Assembly: GCA_963575645.1 (NCBI GenBank) | Contig: OY754469.1 | Location: 38,274,753-38,338,752 of the forward strand | From: Xanthostigma xanthostigma | Lineage: Eukaryota; Arthropoda; Insecta; Raphidioptera; Raphidiidae | Length of the DNA stretch: 64,000 nt | Reading direction: 5' to 3' | Part shown: one piece after another, positions 37,001-45,900 of the stretch | How positions within the stretch are numbered: position 1 is the first letter of the stretch | Layout: the number at the start of each line of letters is the position of its first letter | The notes under the pieces: generated by a model | Told to the model about the DNA's origin: nothing | The model's input: only the letters and a program-made list of their open reading frames with translations | Databases searched by the model: none | Position numbers and translations under genes: made by a program

Positions 37001-39637
37001 AAAACCTTGGTGTAAATTTATTTGCATATTTTACAGTACAGCAGCTCCTCAATATCCGTGGTGTTAGTTATTCGCGATTCGGAAAAAGCGCGCGAAACAG
37101 TCGAGCGACGATTGAAATATGCAATTACGTGGGCGTAAAAATTCGTCGCAGAAGACGGTGGTACCAAATCCCCTCGAATATGGAAGGCTTAAGGGTACGT
37201 GCACCACGGAGCTGTGATACTAGATGATAGCAGTGATGATAGCTTAGAGAGTGGAATACAAGCGCTGATGGGTGTGCACAACTAAGCATTGCTTACTTGC
37301 TGCAATTGTAGAATAATTTCAATAGCCAGTCCATTTCAAGATGTCGAGTAGTAGCGACGATGATTATTTCGCTTCTGCAGCGACAAAATGGTTTATTTTA
37401 AATAGGCAAACTAAATTTTTAAATAAATTTTAAATAAGAACCGATCTACGCTTGGTGAATATCATCACCTCTTTAATGAATGAAGAAATTATCCACACGT
37501 TTGATTATATTTTGGAAAAAATAAAGCCAAGGCTTGTAAAACGATGGAATAATTGCCACAAGAATCCTATAGGTGCGGAAGAGAAATGTGCAGTCAGCTT
37601 GCAGCGCGCAGAAGAATCGTAAATACCATTCTTTAAAACACAAGTAATTATAACAATTCGCATACTCGAAGTACTCTCTGCTTGGTTGTGCACGCTTTCA
37701 TATGAATATGCGATAAAATTCTATCAGCGCTGTAAAGCTATCAGCTATCATCACTGCTCTCATCTAGTATCACAGCTCCGTGGTGCACGTACCCTAAGAT
37801 TTACTGTATTCTTATTAGACTGTTATAGTAGTACCTGTCTACCCAGATGATACAAGTAATATCTAGAAAAACGACTGCCAAATTCATTAGCTCTCTTTTG
37901 CCGTCGTACATAATCCTCATCGCCGTCAGGTTTTGGTACTTTATCCCATGAAATCCTGCATGAAATACGAATGTTAAATTAAAACCTTCGATGCTCTTAG
38001 TATAATATTATGTAGGTACAAATGTACCACTAGCGCCGCAGACGGACAATTTTTCGTTCTTATGGAAAAATATATATTTTCTTTTAGTTTAAAATTGTTT
38101 TCTGTTTTTAATAAGATAGAAATTTTGCAGAAGGAAATAAAAAAATAAAGTATGTGGTTACCGTATTCCATCAAGGACCATACTAATTCTTTTACGAAAT
38201 GTGCGCAGTTTGGTCACACAAATATTTTCACGCGCTTTCTTGATTGGAATATCTTCTTCCGAATCAATCTCAGGTGGTACAGCTGTGCCCCTTGTCGCTT
38301 TATCACCACTTGAAAGCACTTCCAGCTCGTGGATTTCTACTAATTCACCATCTGACGTCTATTAATTCAGTAGATTTTATTAATTTAAAAAATCTTACTT
38401 GAAGTAAAACATGTAAACAATTAAGGTATACAGGCACCAAAAAATGGTGAAAACTGAAAATTTGCAATTATAGGCTACTTTACGATTTTATTTATTTGTA
38501 TCGGACTAAAAAAACACGAGCTTTCGAGACGGCAACTCACCCAGTTGCTTTCGAGTTGGTTTGAGTGGTACGGGAGGAAAAAATATACATTCCCGAATAC
38601 ATTTGAGCAAAATTATTACATAGGCGATTATAAAAAGAAAATTCACGACACGTTACAAAACTTACATCGCTTGAATCAGAACGTTCAGAACGTTCGGTGC
38701 TATCGGAAGTTATTTGTGTATCTTCGGAAACATCATTTTTAATATTCGTAGACGTATTAGAATCTTTTGCATCCGATGTTATTGTTATGGCACCCGATTT
38801 GAATAAATTGTGTTCACTCGTATTACGAGGAAAGGCAATCGTTGCCATCGGCGGTTTAACGATATAACTAGCTTTGATCGCTGAGGGATCAGAATTTATT
38901 AAGTTGTTTTGATTATTACAATATTCTTCCCAAAGTCTTTCTTCCTCTTCTTTACGACGTGAACGACGCACATTTTTTACAATGCGCTCCAACTCAGGTT
39001 GCTTTGCATACTGCAAAAAAAAAACTTCTTAAAATTAAGTAATGGTCAAACGTGTCTCCTTCAAAGCAAAGGTGTATTCAAAATGTATTTGAGTTTTATT
39101 GATTCGACTTCTGTTTCCTGTGAGACACGAACAAATAGTGGATAACAAATCAGAACAACTGTATTTTTGAAGTAAAAAAGCCACAAAGCTGAATAAAAAA
39201 TCGATGAAATACAAAAATTGTGTGTATTCAAGCTTACAAAAAGACGTTGTTTTCGCAAATTAGACAAATCTGTTGGTGTGAAATTTCAGCATGGGTTTCA
39301 GAGTTGATTGTATGGATGCCGTTGCCTCGTCTTTTACAAGCTACAAATGTTCAATTTTCGGGTTCTGAACTTAGAACTGGTGATATTAATTAGACATTCG
39401 ATATATCAAGCCCAAGAAATCGCGTGGCAGACAGTACTCAATATTCTTTTCTTAAAAATATGCTGCACATTTATGTCTACTTTTTTTAAAATTCAATTTT
39501 ATATCTTGTTAGCTATGAGCTATGACTAGAAATTAAAACAAATGTATATTTACCTTAAATTTAAATTCGTTTAAATCTTCTGTACTGATCTGATCATCAG
39601 AAAACTGATAATTTGACAATAAAGCTACTTGACTCAT
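13957..39637 (-). CDS. KIAA0753: Moonraker / KIAA0753 (OFIP) homologue, centriolar satellite protein
   Basis: Twelve minus-strand exons join in phase: 39554-39637, 38666-39010, 38162-38358, 37835-37955, 36866-36973, 36300-36464, 35377-35603, 34587-34782, 33989-34174, 29871-29992, 18162-18521 and 13957-14056, giving 736 residues. From memory of human KIAA0753, residues about 209-360 match its conserved core (RRQKRANEF...RYYLYHLGRQ, AHKIILEALQAYLRHLP, GGLPDKLKELL) and the C-terminus matches its tail (FSRLIKYREQYA, PWEIISRISDQLLDEALDNV). A charged helix at about 480-540 (EEEIAAAILKAEMNEKQAHM) corresponds to the middle region. The human protein works with OFD1 and FOR20 at centriolar satellites in centriole duplication and ciliogenesis. 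Intron 10 is 11.3 kb and packed with hAT insertions, and intron 9 contains the LIM gene. An X-box lies about 100 bases upstream of the ATG. Confidence 0.8.
14779..15054. mobile_element. MITE with TATAATACGCGCCACG ends, copy 1
   Basis: Inverted ends of about 45 bp start TATAATACGCGCCACG and continue RATCTAAAAGG. A second copy lies at 19102-19407 in reverse orientation. The unusually GC-rich 276-bp interior contains CGTTCCGTGCAGGTAG and CACCGACGAGCGCACG. No transposase frame is present. The superfamily is unresolved; a TA-type duplication is possible. Confidence 0.75.
17024..17096 (+). repeat. Dispersed repeat block, copy 1 (RTAAAACRAGC...CGCAAGTCATAAAA)
   Basis: GACATTACGATAAAACAAGC, then GCAAGTTCTAACAGTC and CGCAAGTCATAAAATAA, match 26366-26434 over about 70 bases with scattered changes. 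A weaker third match (TAAAACGAGTGCCAGCGAAT) lies near 62554. Copies 1 and 2 are both followed by a GAAGTRAAACTTC palindrome, so they are probably parts of one degraded repeat family of unknown class. Confidence 0.55.
17151..17163. repeat. GAAGTGAAACTTC palindrome-like motif
   Basis: One of a set of near-identical 13-mers also found at 26733, 27237, 44301 and 51917, usually continued by TTT or TT. It probably marks the core of a dispersed repeat. Confidence 0.4.
19102..19407. mobile_element. MITE with TATAATACGCGCCACG ends, copy 2
   Basis: Same family as 14779-15054, inverted: TATAGCCACGGATCTAAAAG on the left and CTTTTAGATTCGTGGCGAG...TATTATA on the right. It is about 30 bp longer than copy 1, with an extra CTACCTCCCAGCTAC-type segment. 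It lies in the large moonraker intron 10. Confidence 0.75.
19484..19728. mobile_element. hAT MITE, CAAGGGCGTAGATA family, copy 1
   Basis: Ends CAAGGGCGTAGATA and TATCTACGCCCTTA are flanked by the perfect 8-bp duplication TCCCCGAC (19476-19483 and 19729-19736). The 245-bp interior matches 45976-46197 closely, including TTAGAAACACTTCTTGAAAA. Confidence 0.9.
20416..20914. mobile_element. hAT MITE with perfect target duplication ATCTTGCA
   Basis: Ends CAGTTCCGGATTAA and TTAATCCGGCACTG are flanked by ATCTTGCA at 20408-20415 and 20915-20922. The sub-terminal AATTGCTTAGGGCATCA recurs near the other end as AATGCTTAGGGCATCA. No coding content is visible in 499 bp. Confidence 0.9.
21358..21901. mobile_element. 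hAT MITE with perfect target duplication GTAGATAT
   Basis: Ends CAGCGTTGCCAG and CTGGCAACGCTG are flanked by GTAGATAT at 21350-21357 and 21902-21909. The interior carries CCCGCGCGGGA and several TCCCGCTTT units near both ends. The element is 544 bp with no transposase frame. Confidence 0.9.
22059..22090. repeat. (AAT)n microsatellite
   Basis: About ten tandem AAT units, within moonraker intron 10. Confidence 0.9.
22266..22437 (+). pseudogene. C-terminal remnant of a hAT transposase (ZMYM1/TTF-type)
   Basis: The frame contains LRSTMSQTRLTELAILYQID, which matches the hAT dimerisation-region signature (STM-Q-RL--LALL-I) seen near the C-terminus of ZMYM1/TTF-type hAT proteins. Nothing upstream preserves the catalytic core. 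It is therefore a dead coding scrap, not a host gene. Confidence 0.6.
22494..22822. mobile_element. MITE-like unit with AAGTGAAACTTTTATT ends
   Basis: AAGTGAAACTTTTATT at the left is answered by AATAAAAGTTTCACTT at the right, about 330 bp apart. The interior is GC-rich (CGCGGCCGCC, GGGCGCCGCC). The superfamily and target duplication are not clear. Confidence 0.5.
23326..23865 (-). mobile_element. hAT element remnant (ZBED5-like tail), copy 1
   Basis: Ends CTGAGGTCCCCAAACTT and TTTGGGAATCACTG, with 8-bp flanks GACTAAAC and GACTAGAC (7 of 8 matching). Read on the minus strand it carries the end of a transposase gene, with DIVNR-DLRLNLTKLMPI-type wording. That resembles the final residues of ZBED5/FAM200-type hAT proteins, whose tails read LRL-LT-L-PNI. 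It is the inverted sister of 24333-25298. Confidence 0.8.
24333..25298 (+). mobile_element. hAT element remnant (ZBED5-like tail), copy 2, with nested insertion
   Basis: Ends CAGTGATTCCCAAAATGG and TTTGGGAACCTCTG are flanked by the perfect duplication CTCTAAAC (24325-24332 and 25299-25306). The open frame at 24335-24595 includes NKKRNKLDIVNRRDLRLNLT and KLMPNVEHLFKA, the C-terminal tail of a hAT transposase, so only the 3' end of the gene was retained. A 476-bp repeat has inserted at 24731-25206. Comparison with copy 1 shows the uninterrupted site. Confidence 0.9.
24731..25206. mobile_element. Nested repeat with a perfect 81-bp hairpin (ACCGACTTC family)
   Basis: The insert begins ATAAAATATTTTTAAC and ends GTTGAAGTCGGTTA. 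Positions 24731-24811 and 24853-24933 are exact reverse complements over 81 bases, around a 41-base loop. The GAACCGACTTC / GAAGTCGGTT ends and CGGTGAACATACATAAAAAA units are common dispersed insect repeats whose transposon class I cannot name. CGGTGAACATACATAAAAAA occurs twice inside (about 24969 and 25137). Confidence 0.8.
25828..26260 (+). repeat. Unclassified retroelement-tail-like sequence
   Basis: AAAAAGAGGTGTTATAAATT, CCTTGTCTGTTTGTCGGTG, ACTGATAAACCGATTTCATT and, later, GATCGAAATCGGTTCAGCCG are phrases typical of dispersed insect repeat tails. No boundaries or coding frame could be set. Confidence 0.35.
26366..26434 (+). repeat. Dispersed repeat block, copy 2
   Basis: Matches 17024-17096 (GTAAAACGAGCACCCGGTGA, GTTTTAACAGTCACGCAAGT). 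A GAAGTAAAACTTC motif follows at 26733 and its complement lies at 27237-27249. The two may bracket a unit of about 0.5 kb. Confidence 0.5.
27763..28097. mobile_element. hAT MITE with perfect target duplication TGAAAGCG
   Basis: Ends CAGTGCCGGCTTAAGCTA and TTAGCTTAAGCCGGCTCT are flanked by TGAAAGCG at 27755-27762 and 28098-28105. GCCTAGGGCGGC and GCCTAGGGCGCA mirror each other inside. The element is 335 bp and non-coding. Confidence 0.9.
28106..29870. other. Right part of moonraker intron 10
   Basis: AT-rich, with a repeat-tail-like block at about 28790-28865 (GATGAACGGATTGAAATCAA). No gene, RNA or clear transposon ends are seen. Confidence 0.4.
30078..30472. mobile_element. Tigger/pogo-like MITE
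   Basis: CAGGAATACCCCGATTAATG at the left and AATCGGGGTTTTTCTG at the right are imperfect inverted repeats of the pogo/Tigger style (CAG...CCCCGATTA). TA precedes the left end; the right flank is TCTA rather than a direct TA. It lies within moonraker intron 9, upstream of the LIM gene. Confidence 0.6.
30671..33318 (+). CDS. Three-LIM-domain protein, paxillin/leupaxin type, nested in moonraker intron 9
   Basis: Four exons join in phase: 30671-30715, 31737-31910, 32214-32444 and 33241-33318, giving 175 residues. The product is almost nothing but three LIM zinc-binding modules. LIM 1 starts CHTC and continues HPEHFTCQLC and CQDCH. LIM 2 starts CYAC, then TWHEDHFVCETC and YCADDYH. LIM 3 starts CEAC, then NWHHDCFKCSNC and VVCPTCG. 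The spacing follows paxillin, Hic-5 and leupaxin, but the LD-motif half of those proteins is absent. It therefore resembles the short insect LIM proteins of the Drosophila CG31624/CG31988 sort. LIM domains bind proteins at adhesion sites or on actin; the partner is unknown. A splice acceptor (TTTTTTCAG, 30641-30649) just upstream suggests a non-coding first exon. The whole gene lies antisense within an intron of the centriolar gene. Confidence 0.9.
32768..33051. repeat. Foldback MITE in the LIM gene's last intron
   Basis: TGTATTGAAGGAGATTTATT at the left and its complement at the right begin inverted arms of about 60 bp (including GAAAATAAGCTTTACCAGTG). The centre holds a perfect 54-bp palindrome at 32935-32988 around AGCTATATATAGCT. 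CAACGTTTCG...ATCATCAGGGC lies in the left half. No coding content. Confidence 0.8.
33540..33545 (+). terminator. Poly(A) signal of the LIM gene
   Basis: AATAAA about 220 bases past the LIM stop codon, before moonraker exon 9 on the other strand. Confidence 0.5.
36780..36842 (-). repeat. tRNA-derived SINE fragment
   Basis: The minus strand reads TAGCTTGGTGCAATGG, then TTAGCGTGCTGGCC and GTGTGGGTTTGATG, a box A-like and box B-like pair in tRNA spacing. The acceptor stem does not pair and there is no clean anticodon arm, so it is a SINE scrap in moonraker intron 5. Confidence 0.45.
37193..37794 (+). mobile_element. PIF/Harbinger deletion derivative with TAA duplication
   Basis: Inverted ends of about 70 bp start GGGTACGTGCACCACGGAGC. 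They are flanked by TAA (37190-37192 and 37795-37797), the three-base duplication of PIF/Harbinger. The interior keeps transposase wording: LGEYHHLFNE, then in another frame TFDYILEKIKPRLVKRWNN and NPIGAEEK. That is the N-terminal region of a Harbinger transposase, with the middle lost and the frame shifted between the two parts. The element lies in moonraker intron 4, 41 bases from exon 4. Confidence 0.85.
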
Positions 39638-40083
39638 GTTTTTATTACACACAGAAAAAATGATAATTATACAAAAATGAGGACAAAAAAAAGGATACGA
39701 AATTCCTTCCCATAAAATATTTGTTTACGTTTATTATGGTTGCTTAGCAACCGTAAACATGACATCTGTCACACCTGTCAGATTTGACAGTTTCTATTTT
39801 AAAAAATAATGTTATATTTTGACACATTGTTCAATCATAACGCGTTTTTATTGTGTAAATCGCTTTTTTACTTCAACTTTTGAAGAAAAAATAACTTTCT
39901 AAAAATATATATCTTAAACAGTATTTTATATTTTGATACATTTATATTTTTCTAGTGCTCATTTTAAATAAGCAATTTTTGCAAGTGAACTTGTTAGAAA
40001 AACTAGGACACGTTTATTGAATCAATAAATTTATGTTCTGCATAAATTAGAAGACATTCTTTGTACTTTAACTGAATATAAAA
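39638..40083. promoter_or_regulatory. Divergent promoter of moonraker and the small two-exon gene
   Basis: The 446 bases lie between two start codons facing away from each other. The left part contains the X-box at 39738-39752. No TATA box is placed well for either gene. Bidirectional use is inferred from layout. Confidence 0.55.
39738..39752. promoter_or_regulatory. RFX X-box-type palindrome
   Basis: GGTTGCTTAGCAACC has perfect six-base arms around TTA and fits the ciliary X-box pattern RYYNYY-N-RRNRAC exactly (GTTGCT-T-AGCAAC). It lies about 100 bases upstream of the moonraker start codon, the usual position for RFX-controlled ciliary genes. Binding is inferred from the motif. Confidence 0.65.
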
Positions 40084-40976
40084 ATGATATCAAATAAAAA
40101 TATTAAGATTCTCAGTCCTATCAATCAACCGATATGTCCCGGTCAGAGTCAACTGTTTTTGTCGACAGACGAAAATCTAATTATATCGAAACCTTTACGA
40201 AAAAGATTAACGAGAAGCAAATTTTCGAAGAAGCAATTAGCAAAAATTAACATCAATGGAAGGAACCCGAATATGTTGGTAAGTTAAAATACATTTTTTT
40301 ATTCAGCATGCTTTTTTTAAATTTTTATTTCTATCGATACTCATTGCATATGATATCGATGATTTTTGCAACGAGGAGAACTTGAATTTTTTTTTAATTT
40401 TCTGTACATATTCATTTTGAAAGTCGTTAATTCTTATAACGAAAAAAATTGTGCTTATAATTTTTCTGGCTATATGCAGTCAAAATAACTTGTCGCGCTT
40501 TTTGTTAAAATTTTTTTTTAATTAAATTAGTTATTAGGCACTCATAGTATGGAATATTCTAAACTGAAATTCTATGGGCTTAGCTTAGCAAGTAAAATTG
40601 GCTATTTACTATTTTATTAAATATTTAGATATAAAATAGTTAATCAAAATACCCTAGAAGAGCCAACAGTAATAATTCGAACGATATATAATTTTTTTTA
40701 AATAAATATACCTACGTAAGTTAGCATAGTTTTTCTGTTAAAAAAGTTGTATAAAATTTATAAATTCTATATTTTGTCTAAATTCTTAAAAAATTAATTA
40801 CAAATAAGCAGGAAAACGTTTTTTTGTAAAAAGACGTACTTTATGACGTCATAAATGGAAAAGTGAAAAAATCCTTATACTTAAACATAAAATTTGTTTA
40901 TAATCAATTAGTCATTAAAGAATAATTTTCTTGTATCCAGGAATCCGAAGAAAAATATTTTTCAGTCATTGATTAA
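40084..40976 (+). CDS. Small basic protein of unknown function, two exons
   Basis: Exon 1 (40084-40278) ends ATG TTG/gtaagt with a consensus donor. Exon 2 (40941-40976) follows a pyrimidine-rich stretch ending TTGTATCCAG. Together they give 76 residues in one phase. The middle is strongly basic (KPLRKRLTRSKFSKKQLAKI) and the C-terminus is short and acidic (ESEEKYFSVID). I see no signal peptide, membrane span or known domain. The gene is head to head with moonraker and shares its promoter region, so co-regulation with centriole/cilium genes is possible. The open frame could be chance, but the strong donor, the in-phase second exon and the placement argue for a real gene. Confidence 0.55.
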
Positions 40977-42956
40977 ATATTAAATCTATATTTAATATAA
41001 TAGGTATGTATATAACCAGAAGCTCCCAAACTGTGAGTTGTGAAGCTCTGAGGCTTCGCGTTCAAATAGACCGTGATCTCAACATGCGGTTTTAAGTGGC
41101 CGCAAATTTAAAAAGCTACACCACAAAACGTAGAATATGTAAAATGATTTGCTTCATAGCTACATATTGGAGCAAAACAATTAATCCGTCTTATACGAAA
41201 TTTTTGTATTTTTAAAGTGAATAATTTTATTGATACTACTCTTGTAGCCTATGAGTTCGGAAATTGTAGGCAGTGACTTACTACTTATAATTTCACAATG
41301 CTATATTAGCCTCCTTGAACAAATTTGTCATTGTGATATGAAATTTCGCATGACATTTTCCATGTTTTGCGGCACTCCGATGGGGAATCCCCTGCTGTAT
41401 CACGGCACGCAATCATAGACATAGAAAACTGCACATCGCACGCGCGCCGCATCGAAAGTCGTCGTCCATTTCTGATTACATTGTTGAGATACTAACGCTG
41501 TCCAGTTTTCTATGTCCATGGGCGCAATACAAATCTGACATAGCTAAAAGGAGGCATAGATTTTAAAAAAATTGCGAGCCACTGATGTATATAATATACT
41601 TATGAAACTCGCCATACATATATATAGTACATAAAGACTATGTATAAGCAGTGACAGCGAAAAAAATGAAAGAGCGATGACCCCATACAAGAATTAATTG
41701 TTTGAATGACTTATTACTTGCAAACGCGGTTTGATTCATTTCTCCTCATTTTAAACTGATTTGTCGTCAATGGCATAGATTATAGACGCTAAAAAACTGA
41801 GGTCATCGGCGTTTCAGTGGCAGAAAAGGCTATTTGGCCTATAACCCAGTCACCGATTTCAAGCGGCCCGATGTACGTACATTACTGACCCCTTAATCAA
41901 AATTTGGTAATTTTGAACTGCATATTATTTCCCCATACATAAACAAATAATGTAAACCAACTTTTTCGTGCTTATATTCTTTCTCTTAAGTGCAAACCAG
42001 AATTACAAACCGCCATATGTATTAGACAGTCACACTTCTTTATCTATAGAAAGAGATGTATAGAAATTATTTCCTTCGCGATTCGCATTCAGTTTGATAG
42101 ATCAGCGGACACCTAGCCAACCAATCACAGACTGAATGATATCTACGTCATTTCTGTAGCGGCTTAATTCTTTGTTTAAAAGGGCCCCCCATTATTCATT
42201 ATGTGTGCCGCTACTGAGTTTAGTTACGAATCTCACCACAACTTTTGATAATCAATACAGTTGTATGAAGGTGTGCTTGGATACAGCTCCCATGTACAAA
42301 ATATTCTTTCAGTGAATTTATATATAAAAAATACAGTTTTGAAACGAAAATTAGTGATAAAACAGCTTGTTTATCTGCCTAAATGCTAAATATATTCAAA
42401 GTGCTTCTTTATTTTGCTTAAAAAATTCAATGTATCAATTTATTACTCTGGTTCTACTTCAATATAATAAAACACGCTAGCGATTTTTTTAAACCGTTCA
42501 ATTGTTTCATGTTTCATACGTTTTTTTTCAGTAGCAAGAGTGAATGCATTTCAGTTAATCATATTTTTATTCACTTGTTTGGCATATGTTTTTCACAATT
42601 GTTTTCGAACATTCATTTTTTTATTTTTGCTGGTGAACAATCATATCCTTCGGCACATTCATACCTATCTGATTAGCGACGTTATTTTTTAAGTATTGTG
42701 ATGTTTTTTTGTTTGATTTTCCTGCGTGGGTGAACATGTACACATTCATGATTCATTTGTTTTCACAAAGCTCATGTAACTTCTTTTTATAATTGTATGA
42801 TTCATATGTCATACCTGGTTAATGAAATTTCATTATAGCTATAATGATATTTAAAATGTGTTGTTTTTTAGAATTGTGTACATAAACATTTGTTTGTTTA
42901 ATAGTTTAAATTAGTGTTATTTTTGAATTGTGCAAATTAATTGCTTATAATTTATA
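40977..42956. other. Intergenic region between the small gene and the CCDC92-like gene
   Basis: AT-rich, about 2 kb. It contains a hAT-like start near 41025 (CAGAAGCTCCCAAACTGTGAG) and a possible partner near 41578 (GCGAGCCACTG), plus the small MITE at 41414-41520. The promoter of the coiled-coil gene should lie in its right half, but I see no convincing core elements. Confidence 0.4.
41414..41520. mobile_element. Short MITE with CATRGACATAGAAAACTG ends
   Basis: CATAGACATAGAAAACTG and CAGTTTTCTATGTCCATG are inverted repeats (17 of 18 matching) bounding 107 bp with a GC-rich CACGCGCGCCGC core. The superfamily is unclear. Confidence 0.6.
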
Positions 42957-45900
42957 ATGGCTTCAAAAGTGCTAATGAAAATTCCAACCGTTCCTTTCGC
43001 ACAAGTGAGTATTTCAAAAATACGTTATTTTTTTAATTGTTGGATTGGTGACGCAACCCAAATTACACGTATAAAATTCCTAAATTACTTATCCTGAAAA
43101 CTTTAACTGAAAAACGCTCTACATCAAGTTTTATTTCAATAATTGAATCATTTCCAAAACAATTTTTTTAATTATTATACTCAACCGACATTTGATTGTG
43201 TAATCTGTAACAAAAATATCTTGTAACTTGAATTGCATACCATGTGGACGCAAAACGTAGTTCAAACAGCTAGCTCTCTCAATTTACACGTTAGATATAA
43301 AGGTGGCACTTCACATGGCTATTCGTGTTCGCTATTGGGTGTTTGTTGTATTTGGCACAATATATGACGTACAAGACAAACATGCAAATAGAGGCAAATA
43401 CGACCTTCCACACATGGCAGTCAAATAGCAAACACACAAACATTTGGCAGCAGAACCCAAGGTTCAAAATTCCAGGAATTTTAGCACTGTTTCATTGTCC
43501 CAATTCATTTTCAATAGTAATTATTCCAGTTCTCACTCACAGCACAGACACAAAAATACTGCACGTCCGTACAGGTTCACAGCGCGTGCGCTTCTGAATA
43601 TGGCCATTGTGTGGACGGTTTATTTGCGTATTTGACTCCTTTGATGTTCCTCGAAAAACCGACAAGCGCACGGTAACGCGTATTTGGTATTGGCCTTATT
43701 TGTCAAATAGGCAAATAAGGCCAACACTTTGTCAAATAGACTGTCCACACTTTGTAATTGTTTGCCAAATATGCCAAATACACAAATACAAATAGCCATG
43801 TGAAGTGCCGGCATAAAAGACCGCTTACACTTGTCAACCATAGACCTGCACAACCAGCACAGCACAAACCTGCAACTTGCACGACATCGAACACCAGATC
43901 AACACAAACCATAAATCTTAAAACAGGTTGCGGTGTGTTGTGCCGTAGACATTTTTCAGTTTTCGAGTAGGTTTATCAATGAAAATTAGTTAATGAAAAC
44001 GACACAACCCTAGCACACTGAATCGGTCCAGCACGGCTAGACAGAAATTACAGGCGACCGACTGACGGTCGTTATTGGCTGCTGGTCTAATGTGCGCTAC
44101 TCCGTTAGATAACATGGGTACTTTCACGAACACACTTTTTTGCTCCGTGGTGTGCTGGTTGTGCAGGTTCATGCTTGACAAATATGCACGGTCTTTAATA
44201 ACAATAAATCATTTCATTGCACAAATCGTTTACCAAAAAACAAGGGACACAACTATTTTACTGTTTTCAATTTTTTGTATATAAGCGTCTTTAAATTTTT
44301 GAAGTAAAATTTCTTCGACGCGTTTTGTGATTTTTACGAATGGACAACTCCGTGCGTTTTTGAGTTAGAGAGCCGGAAACAACCGAAGTAAATCTTTTCG
44401 GTATTTTGGCTATGTATATTCCTTGCTGCTAACAGTATATGCCTTGTTTGCATGTTTTACTTCAACTGCGCCTAAAGGTTACACGCGTACATTTTTCATT
44501 TTTAAATGTTTTTCCTTTTTTTAGAATCAAAACAAAAAGGGACCTGAATTTGTTTCGGTTGGGAGACCAGATGGAGGCTACTTAGTGTCACCGATTAAAG
44601 ATCCGATACTTAGAGTATCGCAGCTCGAACAAAACATTCGTTTTCTTCAAGAGCAACATCAATCCATGCTTAATGGACTTCATCATGAAGTGGAAATACT
44701 TCGTCAGAGAAACAGAGGTAAACTCTCATTATAAAAATTGAAATTTACATTTAGAAGATTCCAGACACATCATCATTGAAAAAATCCAGGCGAATCATTA
44801 ATACGTTACAGTTTTATATGGAACGATTTTCTGTAATGTATTACATGACACAAGAAATAATTCTAATGTTATTTTGCCGAAGTCTACACTGATGTTGTTT
44901 AATAAGAGCGCCGAATATAACGCCTTGAAAATGTTCAATAATTTGCCAGTCAGTTTCAAAAATTTCTAAATTTAAAAGATTATTGAAGACTGCTCTTTTT
45001 AAACAATGTCTGTACTCTGTATAAGGTAGACAATTTTATTGTTAATGAGTTGTAAACACGATTTATCTTTCTTTTGATGAATCCTATACATAATTGTATG
45101 TCTTTGGATAAATAAATTCTTTCTAATTCTAATGATTTCCACAGTTACCATATCTCAACATCAGGTGCAGAACATCTATAATTTACCAGTTTAAATTGGC
45201 CAGCTTCTCTAGCTTCTAAGTTTTTAAATGTGTTTTTAAATGGCTTCCCATCTCAATAATTTCAATAGCAAATGACAAGGCGCTCTCCTGAATCTTGTAT
45301 ATATATGAAGAAAACAATAGTACAGTACAATAAGTTACAGGAGCATCAAAATATAGTTTTCTCAAGGCGCAGTAATTTTATGTAATACAAAAATACACGT
45401 TCAAATTTTATATCTACGCTCCAGAAAATTTACGAAGAGGGTGCTGCCTTTAGCCGAAACTAATTATTTTTATTTTTTTTTTTTCAGATCTGCAATTTCA
45501 GTTGGTGTTTGCAAAAGGTGGTATAATTCTAAGTTCTCCATCCTCTCCTGAAGATGATTCAAAACCAAAAGTAAAAACACTCAGTTTTTTAGTTTCCCAA
45601 CAGCCACTTGCATCAACAACAAATGTTTTTATCGAACTAGACCCAGAAAATAAACAAAACAAATTTAATTTACCAGATTTTAAATCACAAAGAAATATTA
45701 TATGAGATGAATTATTTAAAATAGGCTTTTTTTATTTAAGAGGCCAAATGCATGTTGGACACGCATTTTTTTAGGGCAAGATACATCGATGTATGAAAAA
45801 CATCCGTCATTGATTTTTTTTTTTCGATACATCCATCAAAATAGATGTTTATTTTCTATTCTTTTTAATAACACCTTGACTTTAAAAATTAAAAGTTTGT

